Assembly: GCA_030762175.1 (NCBI GenBank)
Contig: CM060834.1
Location: 68,615,501 to 68,679,500 of the forward strand
DNA length: 64,000 nucleotides
Reading direction: 5' to 3'
Source of the DNA: Metallyticus violacea
Taxonomy: Eukaryota; Arthropoda; Insecta; Mantodea; Metallyticidae
Shown: positions 10,791 to 23,200 of the stretch, one piece after another
Position numbering within the stretch: position 1 is the first letter of the stretch
Layout of the letters: the number at the start of each line of letters is the position of its first letter
The notes under the pieces: generated by a model
The model's database searches: none
What the model saw: the letters and a program-made list of their open reading frames with translations, nothing else
Told to the model about the DNA's origin: nothing
Program-made: the position numbers and the translations under genes

Positions 10791-11089
10791 TTTCTTTTAT
10801 TTATAACACAAAGTTCAACACTAAACGTTAGTTGTTTTTGAGGTGTGCTAAAAAATGCTGTGTCTTACTTTCTGTTTATCCTTATCGCTGAACTGTTACT
10901 TATTACACCTCTTCTTTTTTGAACTTGAGACCTGCTGCAATGTACACCTATGGTTAAATATGCCGCGTTCTGTTGACATTTCCCAAGTCCTATGTCATGC
11001 TTATTCAGAACTTATTCTATGGCAAGAACTCTCATTGCTAAGCATGATAAAACTATGAAGCAAATATGTAAAAATGCTAAGATGTGGTA

Positions 11090-11400
11090 TCAAAAAGTTC
11101 CCTCACTGGTTCAGTAGCATGCGAACAGATGGCACTTGCCTCCTTAACCCAAGATTGCGGGTACAAACCCGGCCAGGATCGATGGTTTTTTCGGGGTGTA
11201 AAAAATCTTAAGTATGGTTTCCTTTGGAAGGGAAGGGAAGTAAACCCATGGGTCCCATGTCATACATTTACAGTAAGAAAAAGAACCTCAAGCCTGAAAG
11301 AAGCAGCCTCTGAGCAAAATTTGTTGGCCATTTCACGCCCGGAATCGAGTGGGCCGCTGATGACCTGAGATGTTATAGAGCATCCATAAATAAACAAAAC
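11090..11400 (+). repeat. tRNA-derived SINE, family B
   Basis: The head has GGTTCAGTAGCATGCGAACA, then the B-box-like GGGTACAAACCCGGCC. The family body follows with TTTTCGGGGTGTAAAAAATC, GGTTTCCTTTGGAAGGGAAG, CTCAAGCCTGAAAGAAGC, GGCCATTTCACGCCCGGAAT and GATGACCTGAGATGTTATAG. The tail is AATAAACAAAACAAA. It is well conserved relative to the copy at 18718-19007, so probably fairly young. Part of it is open as a 94-codon frame, which has no coding significance. Confidence 0.88.
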
Positions 11401-11639
11401 AAACCGACAGATTGCAGTACAGGGTTGAGGTGCAGCACTAGGGAGCTGTAACCTCGACTAGTACTGTGCAAAGTGACATTGCTCTTTTTTACATTGGAAG
11501 TAGTGCAATTGGTATTTTTGTTATGTACATATACTAGTCTGCAATTTGGACAAAGTTGGAACAAAAGATCTAATATGAAATTTGTTAAGCTTTGGAAATC
11601 AGCCACAGATATATTAAACTTGCTTTGGCAAGCTTACAG

Positions 11640-12020
11640 CAACTAAGTTTTGAGGGGTGCAGGTGCTTCAAAAGTGGAAGGACATCCCTGAAATTGAAAA
11701 AGTCCTGAAAACTGTTGAGTATCATTAGGGAACCATCAACATCTGCAGATTTCTTTCTTTCTTTTTTTGAAGAATACCTGTCTCAAAGGTTGCCATTTTC
11801 ATACTGTTGAAGAGAGATAGCATGAATCCTAGAAGGTTCTATTAACAATGACTTTGAGGCCACATTACAAAAGTGGCAGAAATGCTGGAACTTTTATTGC
11901 TGCCCAAGAAGTCTACTTTGAAGGATATGGCATTCAAAATTAGTATTTTCCATTAGCAGAACCAGTCCAGGAACTTTTTGCTGCCACCTCAAATTTATGA
12001 AAATGACTAATTTATCATCA
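11640..12020 (+). other. Degenerate sequence, possibly transposase-derived
   Basis: Short plus-strand pieces such as KWQKCWNF and EGYGIQN near 11865-11940 faintly resemble a mariner C terminus (cysteine-containing helix, then YFEG). The match is too weak to call. No gene is otherwise visible. Confidence 0.2.
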
Positions 12021-12026
12021 AGGCTC

Positions 12027-12299
12027 TAACTGCATTATTAATATATAAATTACCTAATTGCTGCTTTCAACCTATTGTAACTACTACTTTTGTTATCAAA
12101 ATTCAAATCTTTTGTCATCCCATGTTATCCTCATTGAACAGGAGTGTTATCAAACACTAGCCACCATGGACCAATAACTGCATTATTAATATATAAATTA
12201 CCTAATTGCTGCTTTCAACCTATTGTAACTATTATTTTTGTCACCAAATTTAAATCTATTGTCATCCCACATTATCAAACACTGGTCACTATGGACCAT
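12027..12299. repeat. Imperfect tandem duplication, period 148 bp
   Basis: Copy 1 is 12027-12174 and copy 2 is 12175-12299. Both begin TAACTGCATTATTAATATAT and run through TTGCTGCTTTCAACCTATTG to CAAACACT...CC/ACTATGGACCA. Copy 2 lacks about 20 bp that in copy 1 includes CTCATTGAACAGG. Confidence 0.88.
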
Positions 12300-12334
12300 C
12301 ATTTTACATTTGAACTTCACATGGTACAGACATA

Positions 12335-12607
12335 ATGTGCCAACCAGCAAGTGCAGAAGTTATGGCCCCTCAATGCACAAATGCGGTAGGGGAAGGGGAA
12401 GACTGCTGCAATTCTAACACAGGTGCTGCAGGGAAAATTGACAATGCCTCATTTAAGTTAACTCATCCAAATGAATTGATGTCGCTGCATAACTTACAAG
12501 AATCGCAAAGTCAACTCCTAAAACGTTTTGCAGAATTAGCCTTAGGTTATTTAAATAGGAAACAGCAAAGAAAAACAATTTTAAAGAATATTTTTCTATC
12601 TGTATAA
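12335..12607 (+). CDS. Unassigned 90-codon ORF, possible exon
   Basis: Open from ATG 12335 to TAA at 12605. An acceptor-like TGGTACAG lies just before it, and an in-frame TGA upstream limits extension. The product has a Cys/Gly/Asn-rich start (GEGEDCCNSNTGAAG) and then an amphipathic helical part, NELMSLHNLQESQSQLLKRF and LGYLNRKQQRKTI. This looks more like natural coding sequence than most ORFs here. I recognise no domain. It ends 17 bp before the Penelope-like element at 12624. It could be a terminal exon of an unknown gene, part of an unrecognised element, or chance. Confidence 0.3.
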   Translation: MCQPASAEVMAPQCTNAVGEGEDCCNSNTGAAGKIDNASFKLTHPNELMSLHNLQESQSQLLKRFAELALGYLNRKQQRKTILKNIFLSV

Positions 12608-12623
12608 ATATGCAGTTACTAGA

Positions 12624-12663
12624 ATATTAATTGATATCATAGTATGATTCAGTTGAACTACAC
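12624..12663. repeat. Left arm of 40-nt perfect inverted repeat
   Basis: Exactly the reverse complement of 13425-13464. It contains GATTCAGTTGAACTACAC, a motif that recurs at 15340-15360 and in both arms at 23857-24000. Confidence 0.92.
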
Positions 12664-13424
12664 ACTCTTAAAGCTTCACTTACTTTTCATAAATGTATGG
12701 AACCGGTTTCAAGAACATTTAGTTCCCATCTTCAGCCAGGCTAAAGTTCAACTGTCAGATCATTCGTTGAGCTGTGGGAATGTATATTCTGCTCTGGTGG
12801 CGGTGTGATAAACTTGTAATTTATGTTTTCATCCCCGACAATGTCGAAGTTCATTATGCTGTCTTTGTATTTGTAGATGTAGATTTTCTCCCATGTAGCC
12901 AATTCCCTAGGTCCTTGTACTGATTTTAATAGTTTTGCTTTATTTATTATGTCATGATTTTGTGTCCAAAAATGATATGCTACTGCTGATTTCTCTATTT
13001 GCTTGTACTTTATGTTCCTTTAACCGTGTGCCTATGTTTCTCTTTGTTTTTCCAATGTAGATTTTTTCACATTCTGCACAGTTTATTTTGTAAATACCTG
13101 ATTTTTCTTCTTGTGGAATCCTGTCATTAACATTATCTATTAGTAAATTTTTAACATTAAATCTATTAATCGGTGCCAACCTGATATTAAAATCTTCAAG
13201 AATATTCTGAAATTTTTTTTGTGGCCCATGGATGATATGTGAATTTTTTAAAAATTAGTTTATCTTTTGTTGCTGAAAGTGTTGTGGTTTCTTTGATATG
13301 TTTTTGTCTCTTGAATTTCTGCACCTTTTTATGTACTAGTTCTTTTTTAAAACCATTTTTAACTGCTGTTTCTTCTATTTGTTTGTATTCTTTAAAATAT
13401 TATATTATTAAAATATGCTCATGA

Positions 13425-13464
13425 GTGTAGTTCAACTGAATCATACTATGATATCAATTAATAT
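13425..13464. repeat. Right arm of 40-nt perfect inverted repeat
   Basis: GTGTAGTTCAACTGAATCAT... is the exact reverse complement of the left arm at 12624. It lies 762 bp from it, with the Penelope-like coding remnant between. Confidence 0.92.
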
Positions 13465-13565
13465 GATTGGATTCACTGTGCAAGTTCCAATTTACATTTA
13501 AGTACTAGAATATCGTTAATTAAAATTAAAGGATGCAGTTATTTCCTTGCAAACATTATCTTGCC

Positions 13566-13571
13566 TTTATT
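13566..13571 (-). terminator. RACK1: Weak candidate RACK1 poly(A) signal
   Basis: TTTATT on the plus strand reads AATAAA on the minus strand, about 490 nt after the RACK1 stop. No closer canonical hexamer was seen, so the true site is uncertain. AT-rich variants nearer the stop are possible. Confidence 0.25.
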
Positions 13572-14057
13572 TTGCTACTCAAAATTCACTGTAAGCAACA
13601 TTCACCAAAATGTGCCAATAAGCAGTAGTGGAGGGATTATCTTTCAATCATGCAGTTTTTTGCTGAATGGTTTGGTGCACTTGAGCAGCTATGTTATACG
13701 CTATCATGCAAAATGATTTGTAGTCATTAATATAAATAAACCATGTAACCTGAAATGCCCACAGACAAATGTTAAGATTTGAATGAAGTATTACTAACTA
13801 CAAATTAGTTAGAGAACTTGTAAAAATATGTTTTGTTTCTGTGAAGTATGCATTCAGAGGTTTTTAAGCAAGATGGCACTCCTATCAACTATGCTCACTG
13901 ATCAAGTTCTGCATATGTATACTGACATTTCTGAACTGGCTCATTCAGCATTTCAGCATTTATAAATATTTCAAATTTGGAAGAGGGTCCAATGAAAAAA
14001 TAAAACAAAGCTCAGTACACAATATTGTTTTCCTTATTTGATTACAACTAGAACATT

Positions 14058-14237
14058 TCAACGTGCTGATACAGACACCTGCCAAACCCTGATAGTATTA
14101 TCAGAATATCCCGCAAAGAGAGTTTGACCATCTGTTGACCAAGCTAAAGAAAGACATTGAGGAAGTTCAGCCTTAGAAGTGTTTGATGACACTACTTCTG
14201 GTCTTAATTCTTCCACCATATCTTTGCTTTCCAAATC
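14058..14237 (-). CDS. RACK1: RACK1 coding exon 7 with stop
   Basis: Acceptor GTGTTGCAG|GATTTG; stop TGA at 14058-14060. Codons 260-318: the loop [20 protein letters not shown], then blade 7 ending [11 protein letters not shown]. This C terminus is close to insect RACK1 as I remember it. Confidence 0.96.
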   Translation of the reverse strand, partial: DLESKDMVEELRPEVVSSNTSKAELPQCLSLAWSTDGQTLFAGYSDNTIRVWQVSVSAR

Positions 14238-17200
14238 CTGCAACACATACATAAAAAAGTTACCACTTGCATTAGAACAGATTAAAATATTCTACCTAAA
14301 CATTTATAAAATTGCAATCAGTCCCATATCCGCAAAACACTCATGGTGCTCATGTATTTTAATATGGCTTTCATCATGTTCATTTGTTTCAAAATTTCTA
14401 AGCTGATTTAGCAATCTTTCTGCATCATTATATTCTGAGACAATGTGGCTAACTAAAAAACTTGCAAAACACTCCCATACAAGTATAATCCTCTTATAAT
14501 ATCAGGGACTGGCCCCTTTGATGGGAGTGCTATATTGTCTATTCCATCTCCAAAGACTTTCAGCCATGTTATTCTGTTAATTTTGTTTAAATAGTGTTTA
14601 ATCCCCTTTTTACTGCTGAGATATCACAGACAGCAAACAATGATGATAGACAAGATGAAATTATAATTGGAAAAGGATGGGAAGGAAATGTTCTAGGCCT
14701 AAGTTTAGGGCATCTTCCTAGCATTTGCCCTTTATGAGAACTGAGGAAAACCTGGAAAAAACCTCAGTCAGGAAGGATAGTCCTAACAGGATTCGAATCC
14801 CATACCTTCTGCTCATGAGTCTGTGTCTCAACAACCTTGGCCACTCACGATGTTTGTGATTAATATTGGCAGTCTAAAAATGAATCCATTAGATATAAAA
14901 AAAATTTGGCTCTAAATAAGCACCAAATTCCATTAATTAATATCTTAGGATGACAAATGTCAAACTTATTTTTTTAAATTTTTGTATTTACTATATGTGA
15001 ATATATATAGCAAGCTGCTAAAATTTCAATTTAGCTTAAGTGAAGCAATAATTGTGCCTTCCTTTCACAGAAGATGGATTTGGACTAATACTAGCCAACT
15101 AAAGAAATGGCTAAAATAAAAGTTATAAAAATATAACATTAAATTTGATAAATTTTCCTATTTTGAAACAATCATATAGACAAGAAAAATAACATCACAT
15201 GCATTAACCTTCTAAATGTAAAAAGCTTATTTAAAAAAAAAAAAAAAAAAAAACAGCTAGATAGTTGCAACACTAATTTAATTAGAAATGTTAATTGGAA
15301 ATTTTACAGTGAAGCTATTAAAATCCTTGTATAATCCAGTCGAACTACACTCTCTTATTGTGTAAAGTAACTGGTGTACAGTTGAACTCGTACAATCATC
15401 TCAATTACAATACTAATTTAGTTCCAGTTTTTAAGAAAAATCATACTGAAAGTTTGCTGATACAGAAAAGTCACTGATTTTCATTCTCCTGTAAAACCAT
15501 AAAAATGTATTCAGCAATACTTACCCAGATTTTGATAGAAGGTCCAAAAGCAGCACACAGCCAATAGCGGTTTGGTGAGAAACACAAAGCTGTGATGATA
15601 TCATTATGATCCAAGGTATGTAGATGCTTGCCATCATTCAAATCCCATAACATGGCCTTACAGTCCTGCAAATAAAACAATGTTTTTGAGCAATCTGAGG
15701 CTTGGGCTTTCCATAATAACATTGTGTGAACAGAGTCTTCCAGGCTGTAAGGCCGTTGACCAATCATCTTTGTCATCTTGCCAAACATTTCGTTCAAGAT
15801 TGCTGTGAACATCTTCAGTGATATGATCTCCGTAATCTTCTTAGAAACGAGGCAGTGACTGACTAGTTGGAATTGATAGCATTATATATGGCAGAGGACC
15901 TGTGGAACAAGTTCTGATCGATTTGCTTGAATAAGGGGGTTGGATCTAGTCGAGAGCTCCTATGATTGGTCAGCAGTGTGTTTGTTGCTGATTGGTTCGC
16001 ACTGTTTGTCTTGGTGTTTTGTAATGCTGGATACCATGCAGAGCGAAATTTCACAGCTTCTTTCTTATTAAAGTTGTTTTTTAATTTCAATTGCTTCCCA
16101 GTACAGGCAAGGATGATGAGTTTTGAAAACAAATTTTATGCTCGCCCTCAGCTGGGGGGCATGCTCAGTGATGGCTGATTGGCCTTTCTAACCTAGGTAG
16201 CTCTCTTGTGTTGGAATCCCATTGGACCATGGCCTTACATCCCGGAAGACTCAGTTCACATAATTGCCAGTGGCTGTGAGAGTCTATGTACTACATAATA
16301 TCGTTTATAAATGACTATAGATAACTTTTTGCATGTGTATAGCTTTTAATAACCTATGCATTATGTTATCCAAATGTTCATAAAGCAGTGTGGTAAAAGT
16401 GTCCATTGTAACAGGATATTTTTTGGGTCTGGCCATGTTTCGTTTTGGATTTAGGGTAGACTTGTGATAAACATGTCTTAAAAAAAGCACCATTTGGGGG
16501 GGGGGGATGATTATGGATATTCCATAGTAATGGCTGTAAAACATTTCACTAGCAATTAAATTTTATAAATTTTTCAAATTCAGAGTTTTCAGAGCTTTTG
16601 TAAGTATTATTTGGTTCAAAATTCTGCCCTAATATTCTGTTCATTTCCACGTTAAATCTATTTTATAGCTGAAAACTCAAAAGGTCCTAAGTCAATATTA
16701 ATTTCCTATTTGAAAAACATGAGATTCGATATGTAGATTATCATTTTAGCTGTGGTACTCTGGAAACAAACTGATGCATTAAAACTACTTAACTTACAAG
16801 ACCAAAACATATTCATGTTAGAAGTTGAAAAAGGTTTTCTGCTGGTTTTTGGACCTGAAATCCTCAAAAAGAATACCATTTTCTTTTGGTATCCACATTT
16901 GCATGCATGTGCATGGAATTATGTTAATTTAACCTCTCACCTACATACATATAAATAACATATATGTGTAGTTCACTTGCACTGCAATGACCTCTATATT
17001 ACTCTAGTAGTGCACTAGTGATGAATGACAAGTTCAAGGCTATGTTTATAAGCTGTGTCAGTTGCTGCCTTCTGTTGGAGCTGTAAAGATTAGAGTTTGT
17101 TCATTGTGGATCTCAAAAGTGAAAGTTTATTCAAGACATCTCTGCTGAGTGTCAATTACATTAGATTTTTATTAGTCCATTGAAGTGCCAACTGCAAAAT

Positions 17201-20200
17201 ACATGCTTGAACAGAATTTTTATGTACGATACATATGTAAAAATAGAATCATGTAGACAGGTACAATTTCAGGAAGATCCCTGATATTCCAGTTCCAGGT
17301 AGAGAAACTGTTAAAACTGTTTCTGTTACTAAGTTTAGGACAATGAGATTGCACCTAAGTAAAAAAGAAATGTTCTAATGGAGAAATGCATTAATTTCAT
17401 TTGAAGATGCCCAGAATGTCTGAATGCAAATGGACAGCATTTATACCAAGGTTAGCAGTCAGTGCATGTTACCATCAGTCATGAGTTAAGTTATGTGGGA
17501 GTTTTAGAACAGAAACTCCTCCCAATGCAATATAGCACAAAGTACTCATATATGCCCATCTGCGGCCCAACAATATAAGGAATGCTCTGGTTATCTTGAT
17601 TCTTAGATTAGTCAATATCCCACTTACCAAGGAAAAATTTACAACTGGATAAAAATACATTACCAATACTGCACCCAGCAATGGTTTTGATCATGAACTA
17701 GTGGATAAGAACAACAAATACAAAAGATTTAAAAGCACTCTTTCCATTATAAAAGAAGAAACAATATTTATAAAATTTACTTTCTATCTATGAGAACTCA
17801 TTTCAATTGACATTGTACAAATATCATGGACTTTGTAATTAACTCCATACTTCCCAGTTTCTTGCTACCTATGTAGATTTTGAGTGCTCTACAAATGTTG
17901 AGGTTGTGTCTGTTCATATACCTAATATCAAAAAAGCAGAACAAAAGGAATTTAAAAACTACAGCAAAAGAACGTTTTAGAAACACAAGCAGTTTGGGAG
18001 AAATTTTTATCTTGAAATATAAAGATTAAGGTAAGAGCTTTCAGATTCCCACAGAGGACAACTCATGTCTATTCATTTTATACCCTGCAGATGTCCATGA
18101 TTTTTACATGGGAATCATGATCTCCATTAACTAACAGGTTGCACTGCTGCAATAGTGTCCCGTTGTTACCATTTATCAATCTAGAGAACAGGCACACTGG
18201 GCCGAAATATTTCTACATCACATGAATAACCTAACAAGACAGGTAGAGAACATTTTTACGGTCATGTACATCTAAACATCATCCTTTTAGCTTCAGCAGA
18301 TTCACTTATACTACTGTTATTTCAGATGTACAATAGCTGGATATCCCACTGTTGTTATAACACTCTCCAGTATATACATGATTACAATTTCCTACCACCA
18401 ACATATGAGTGTACTGAGTCATTTAATCAAACACAACAGTAGCAATGTCATCAGCAACAGTTGTCAATACGTACATGGAGCCTAACATACCACTCTAACA
18501 AAAATATCTTACTTCTAAGTTCATTTGCTAGTAGCCTGCCTGACAATTGAAGGAACAGTGTGCAATTATGTTACACATGTCATACAGTAAATCGAGTAAA
18601 AGGGCTATTAGTTCTAAAAGAAAAGTAGTAAGAAGTTAGGAGTGAACATGAGTTTAAATGTATAACATTTTTAAAAAATGTTAGAAGAGAGACAAAATCA
18701 AGATTTCGTCAAAGCCTTTTTTTTTTTGATTGATTTATTTAAGGATGCTCTTTAACAGCTCAGGTCATCAGCATCCCATCCAACTCAGGGCGTGAAACGG
18801 CCGACAAATTCTGCTCAGAGGCCTCTCTTTCAGGCTTGAGGTTCTTTTTCGTGCCGCAAATGTACGACACGGGACCCACAGCTTTACTTCCCTTCCGAAG
18901 GAAGCCATACTTAGGATTTTTACGCCCGAAAAAATCCATCCGGGTTCGAACCCGCATTTTGGGTATAGGAGGCAAGTATGGTAACCACTACACCACCAGG
19001 ACCGACTGTCAAAGCCTAACAGCAGATTTGTGCAGTAATTAAAAATACTGTGTCATGCTTCGTGTTAAAAGATACAACTCTGATAGTGCTCCAGTATTTT
19101 GTCACCTCAGATACATAAAGAACCCCCTAAGAGAGTTTTTAAATGACTTTGACAAGGACATTGTATGAAGAAATGTTTGGGGCTTTCATGATTAAGATGA
19201 ATTTCTAACAATAGACAAAATTACCAAAGTTTTAAAAACCAATAATACATATAAAAGTCTCCAATTATTCTACCTATAGAATAATGCATAGTATAGGCTT
19301 CAAATACAGAAAGACAAATGATGGACATAAATTCTTAATGGAGAAGAGTGACATTATGACACTGTGAAAGAACAGTTAAAATCCCTGAGCACAAAGCATC
19401 AAATTCTAATTTTTGGTAACATAAGACAAATCTTTTATTTAGATTAAACTTAGGTTAATCAAAACCACACTCAAATATCCAATTGGTTAAACCCCTCTAA
19501 CAATAATGGAATGAAGGTACTTTTGGGGAAGGTCAGCAGACATTTGTCATGCAGGATTGGCAAAAATGGGTTTTGTATCAAGAGCAAATATGCATTTCAT
19601 TCTAAATCAACTTCTGACATTTATGAGAAAATTACAGTTTCAAAAGTTAATTAATGATTTTCTAAATTATTTAGAAGAGGGAAGTATATTAATAATGGAT
19701 AATGCTCATTATCATTCGCCACTATTAACAAAATGCAAAACACATCAAACACAAGACGATATCATTCAATGGTTGCAAAAATTGAGGATTCAATTTTCTG
19801 CAAACAAAACAAAAAATTAACTTTTACAATATGTTTTACCAATAAAAAATAATTCTAAAATGTACAAACTAGACCAACTGTCTAATAAAAGGGGGCACGA
19901 GGTATTTTGACTGCCTCCTTATCATTGTCACATTACAATCCAATTGAGAATGTTTGGTCTCAATAAAATGGAGGGTTGCAAATAAAAATGCATTTAATGT
20001 GAAAGACCTGTTAACAAAGAAATAGACAAAGTGACACAGAAAGACTGGGGAATCATACATTGGAACACTGAAATGTTAGAATCAATAGAATAGAATAATC
20101 AATAAATAAGATTCAGATGGCAACAATGATGAATTGCTAACTGATGTAGACAGTGATGATAATGGTGCTAATAGGGATACTGATGAGCTTCTAGCATTTC

Positions 20201-23200
20201 ATTGGATTAAATATAAAGTAAACAATATGATTTATTTTGAAAGTACACATATTTTTAGGAAACTAATTGTTATAACAGACATGATGCAGCTTGCACTTGT
20301 GTAAAAGAGAGGGCAATAGAGGTAGGGAAGGGTACCGGTGGTGGCACATGTATGTTCCATTTGCTGCAGCCAAATCCCTTTGAAAAACATTATAGCCAGA
20401 CTAACTGATATAGACAGCAATGAAGCATTTTCTGCATAAACATGTAATAGTACTGCTTTTTCCTGACAGTCTTTACTTTGTAATTGTTTTACTTCACAGT
20501 TACTAGCTTCTAAATGAATTACAAGTTGCTGACATTTAAGTAAATTCAGGCATTGTCTTAGAAATTGGTTCTTACCCAACATTTGGTACATAGCTTTTGC
20601 ATCAACAAATATGGGATGCTTTTAAATAATTTCTTTAAGTTGAAACCATTTGTATTGCATAGCACAGCAGGAAAATGCAAATAATACACATTCACAATAA
20701 AATAAATAAATATATAAAAAAATCTATCAATCACAGAACTTTCAAATTTTGTTTTTAGTAATTTCATATCAGTTTTCTTGTCATTTTTCCCATACCATTC
20801 AGTTTAGTTTCTCTGCTACATCAGTTTAGTTTCTCTGCTACACATACAGGTAGGCAGTTTAAGAAACCACAAAACATATTTTTTCACTCTAACAAGAGAT
20901 TAGGCTTACCTGTTAGTATCTTAGAACATATAATTTGCTAAGTTTGTTCAGATAATACACTCAAGATAACAAACTTACCTTTCCACCAGAGGCACAGAGC
21001 GACCCATCAGGAGAAACTGTTACTGTGTTCAAATACCCAGTGTGGCCATGGTGGTTTATCTTTAGTCGACAATTTGTCAAGTTCCATACCTGAAAAAATT
21101 ATGCCACATACATTAACACCAGTACACATCTGCTTTAATGAACTTTAAATGTGTTTGATGAAACTCTACGAAAAACTTCCTCTACGGCAACTTCTCCCAA
21201 CAATAAAATGAACCTGAATCTCCTGGCTGATCACCATTCTCTATTTTGAGATTAAAATGATGGCGCTTCAGGATATACAGCTCTATAAATGTTGCCCATT
21301 TGAGTAATATAAAGGCATAGCAATTTATTTAAGCTTTTAGATACTTGCATCAACATTGTTGGTATTCAATAAGGACATAAAAACTATATTTTGCTTTAAT
21401 TTTATAATAGTAAATGTAATATAACCCCCAAAATAATCCTAAACCATTATTGTTCTTCAAAAACCATTCTATAGCGATTGCTCATTATTATTATTATTTA
21501 ATAACACTTATTTAAGGACGCTGTTCAACATCTTTTGTCATTAGTGCACATTGAATTCAGAGCATGAAATGGCCAATAAATTTTGTTCGGAAGCTTCTTT
21601 CAGGCGAGTGTCCAGATAGAAGTATATTATATATTTTCAATAATAATTCAATTTAGAATCCAACAGTTTTTGCCTCAAAAGAGATTATCCTATATATTAT
21701 TCAAAGTGCTCATTTGCATGTTACAAAGAGAAACTTCTTTATCTTCTGTTGTACACTGTTGTCCCTACATGAAATTACAGTTTAGATAATAAAGGCTAGT
21801 TTTATTGAAAAACTTATTATGCAATATTAATTGTTAATTTGAGCATGTGCAATCAGTTTAAATAGAAAGAGAGAATGGAGGAAACCTGTTTTAAAACACC
21901 ATCATAGTCAAGAGTCATGCATCAGAGTGATACATTCGTATTTGTTTAAACAAGATACAAGTTACCAGAATGCAGTTTAGGTAGCAAGTATGTTTTTCAC
22001 AATGTTGAGACTCACAAATTGCATGCACAATGGTCTAACTGAATTAAAATCTTATATGGCTGCTCAGCATTGTATAAGAATGTAGTATAAAGAATCTCTA
22101 ACATGAACAGAAGACTACAGGGGATTTGCTGCATATGAACTCCTGGAAAGCCACACAATGTGATCGGCTTCTTTGGAGAAGTGCGTGAAACTACTTTCTA
22201 TAACATATTTGATACTTCTATCCTGGCATAAATAAATATGTCACTCCTTGATGGCTCTGATTGTTTAAGCAACATGCTTGTTAGTTCTAGTTACTATTTA
22301 TAAACTTCATTAATACAAATTTTGCATAATAACCTTCTCACCATTTTACAATGATTTCTTTTACTGTAATCTCTCCCAAGTCGAAATATTTAGAGCACTT
22401 ATATGTAAGGGAAGCCATAGATGGTTTTAAATATTTCGACTCAGTTTGTGATTATTAATGCCTGTTTCACTGTTTAAGATTCCAAATTGAATATTGAAAG
22501 TCTTTGTTTTACAATATTAGCAGAACCAGCACATACTTCTGCAATGGTGCCTCTTTGCATTGAAACTGATTGCACTGTACAGAGAGCAACAAGTGCATAG
22601 ATTAGTAAGAATTAAAATGTATTATAAGCTATTCAGAAGACATGGTTTCTCTTAAGATTATTACAGTATTCTTTAATATGGTTTTCTGATTGAAAACTAG
22701 CCCCATTAAAATTTAAACTATAATTTCCTTTGGGGACCACTATGTGTGTGTAACATCAAGGATTTAAGTAATCCTGGAGCCAAGGAGAAAAGAGTTGCAT
22801 CACAAGGTTATATTTACGTTAGGTTAGAAGTAATAGTTAATAGTGATAATTGTTAGATGTTCAAGCAATATGTACTACTCCACCTACGGTCTTAATCTTC
22901 CAAGGAATAATGGCAACACTGTACTTCAGTGATATCAGGCATCATTAATGCTTAGGAAACTTCAGCAGAGACAGGAAAGCTTATTTAACCTTTTAGGTCA
23001 TACAATTTAACTGAACTGTCTTGTAGGTTTAGTAGTTTTATTGTGTCATCTTTCCATTTTTCATTTATTATTGTGAAGACATCAACATGATGATACCAAC
23101 ATTTGTATAAATGTGGCCTGTACTGACTTTGTTTTCAGGAAACGCATGTATATGTCTGCTAAGAAGAGCAGACACATACAAGATAACAATATAACATTCA

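Larger units (their letters stand above)
12624..13464 (-). mobile_element. Penelope-like element fragment bounded by a perfect 40-nt inverted repeat (PLE B)
   Basis: Minus-strand frames read KEYKQIEETAVKNGFKKE, HKKVQKFKRQKHIKETTTL and LIFKKF, then APINRFNVKNLLIDNVNDRI and SGIYKINCAECEKIYIGKTK (GIY-YIG, ORF 12952-13179). The downstream coding is broken. The layout matches PLE A but the sequence is clearly a different subfamily. The outer ends are exact reverse complements of each other: 12624-12663 and 13425-13464, 40 nt, starting ATATTAATTGATATCATAGT. Just inside the left arm is a segment (ACTCTTAAAGCTTCACTTAC, then ATGTATGGAACCGGTTTC) shared with the hairpin at 23857-24000. The RT active site is absent. 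Confidence 0.8.

Noticed and set aside
11084..11368. 94-codon ORF
   Set aside because: It lies wholly inside a SINE whose other copies have different frames.
14319..14377. Candidate box C/D snoRNA on the minus strand in RACK1 intron 6 (ATGATGA ... CTGA, 59 nt apart)
   Set aside because: Vertebrate RACK1 introns host C/D snoRNAs, so I looked. The flanks of the two boxes do not pair, the internal D'/C' boxes are unconvincing and the guide region was not matched to rRNA. Motif pairs of this length occur by chance.
15863..16178. Overlapping 89- and 70-codon ORFs
   Set aside because: No domain, splice context or conserved motif. Left as an unrecognised segment.
18760..19042. Opposing ORFs of about 70 codons
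   Set aside because: Both are inside the SINE at 18718-19007. The clean GC-rich tRNA-like head creates chance open frames.
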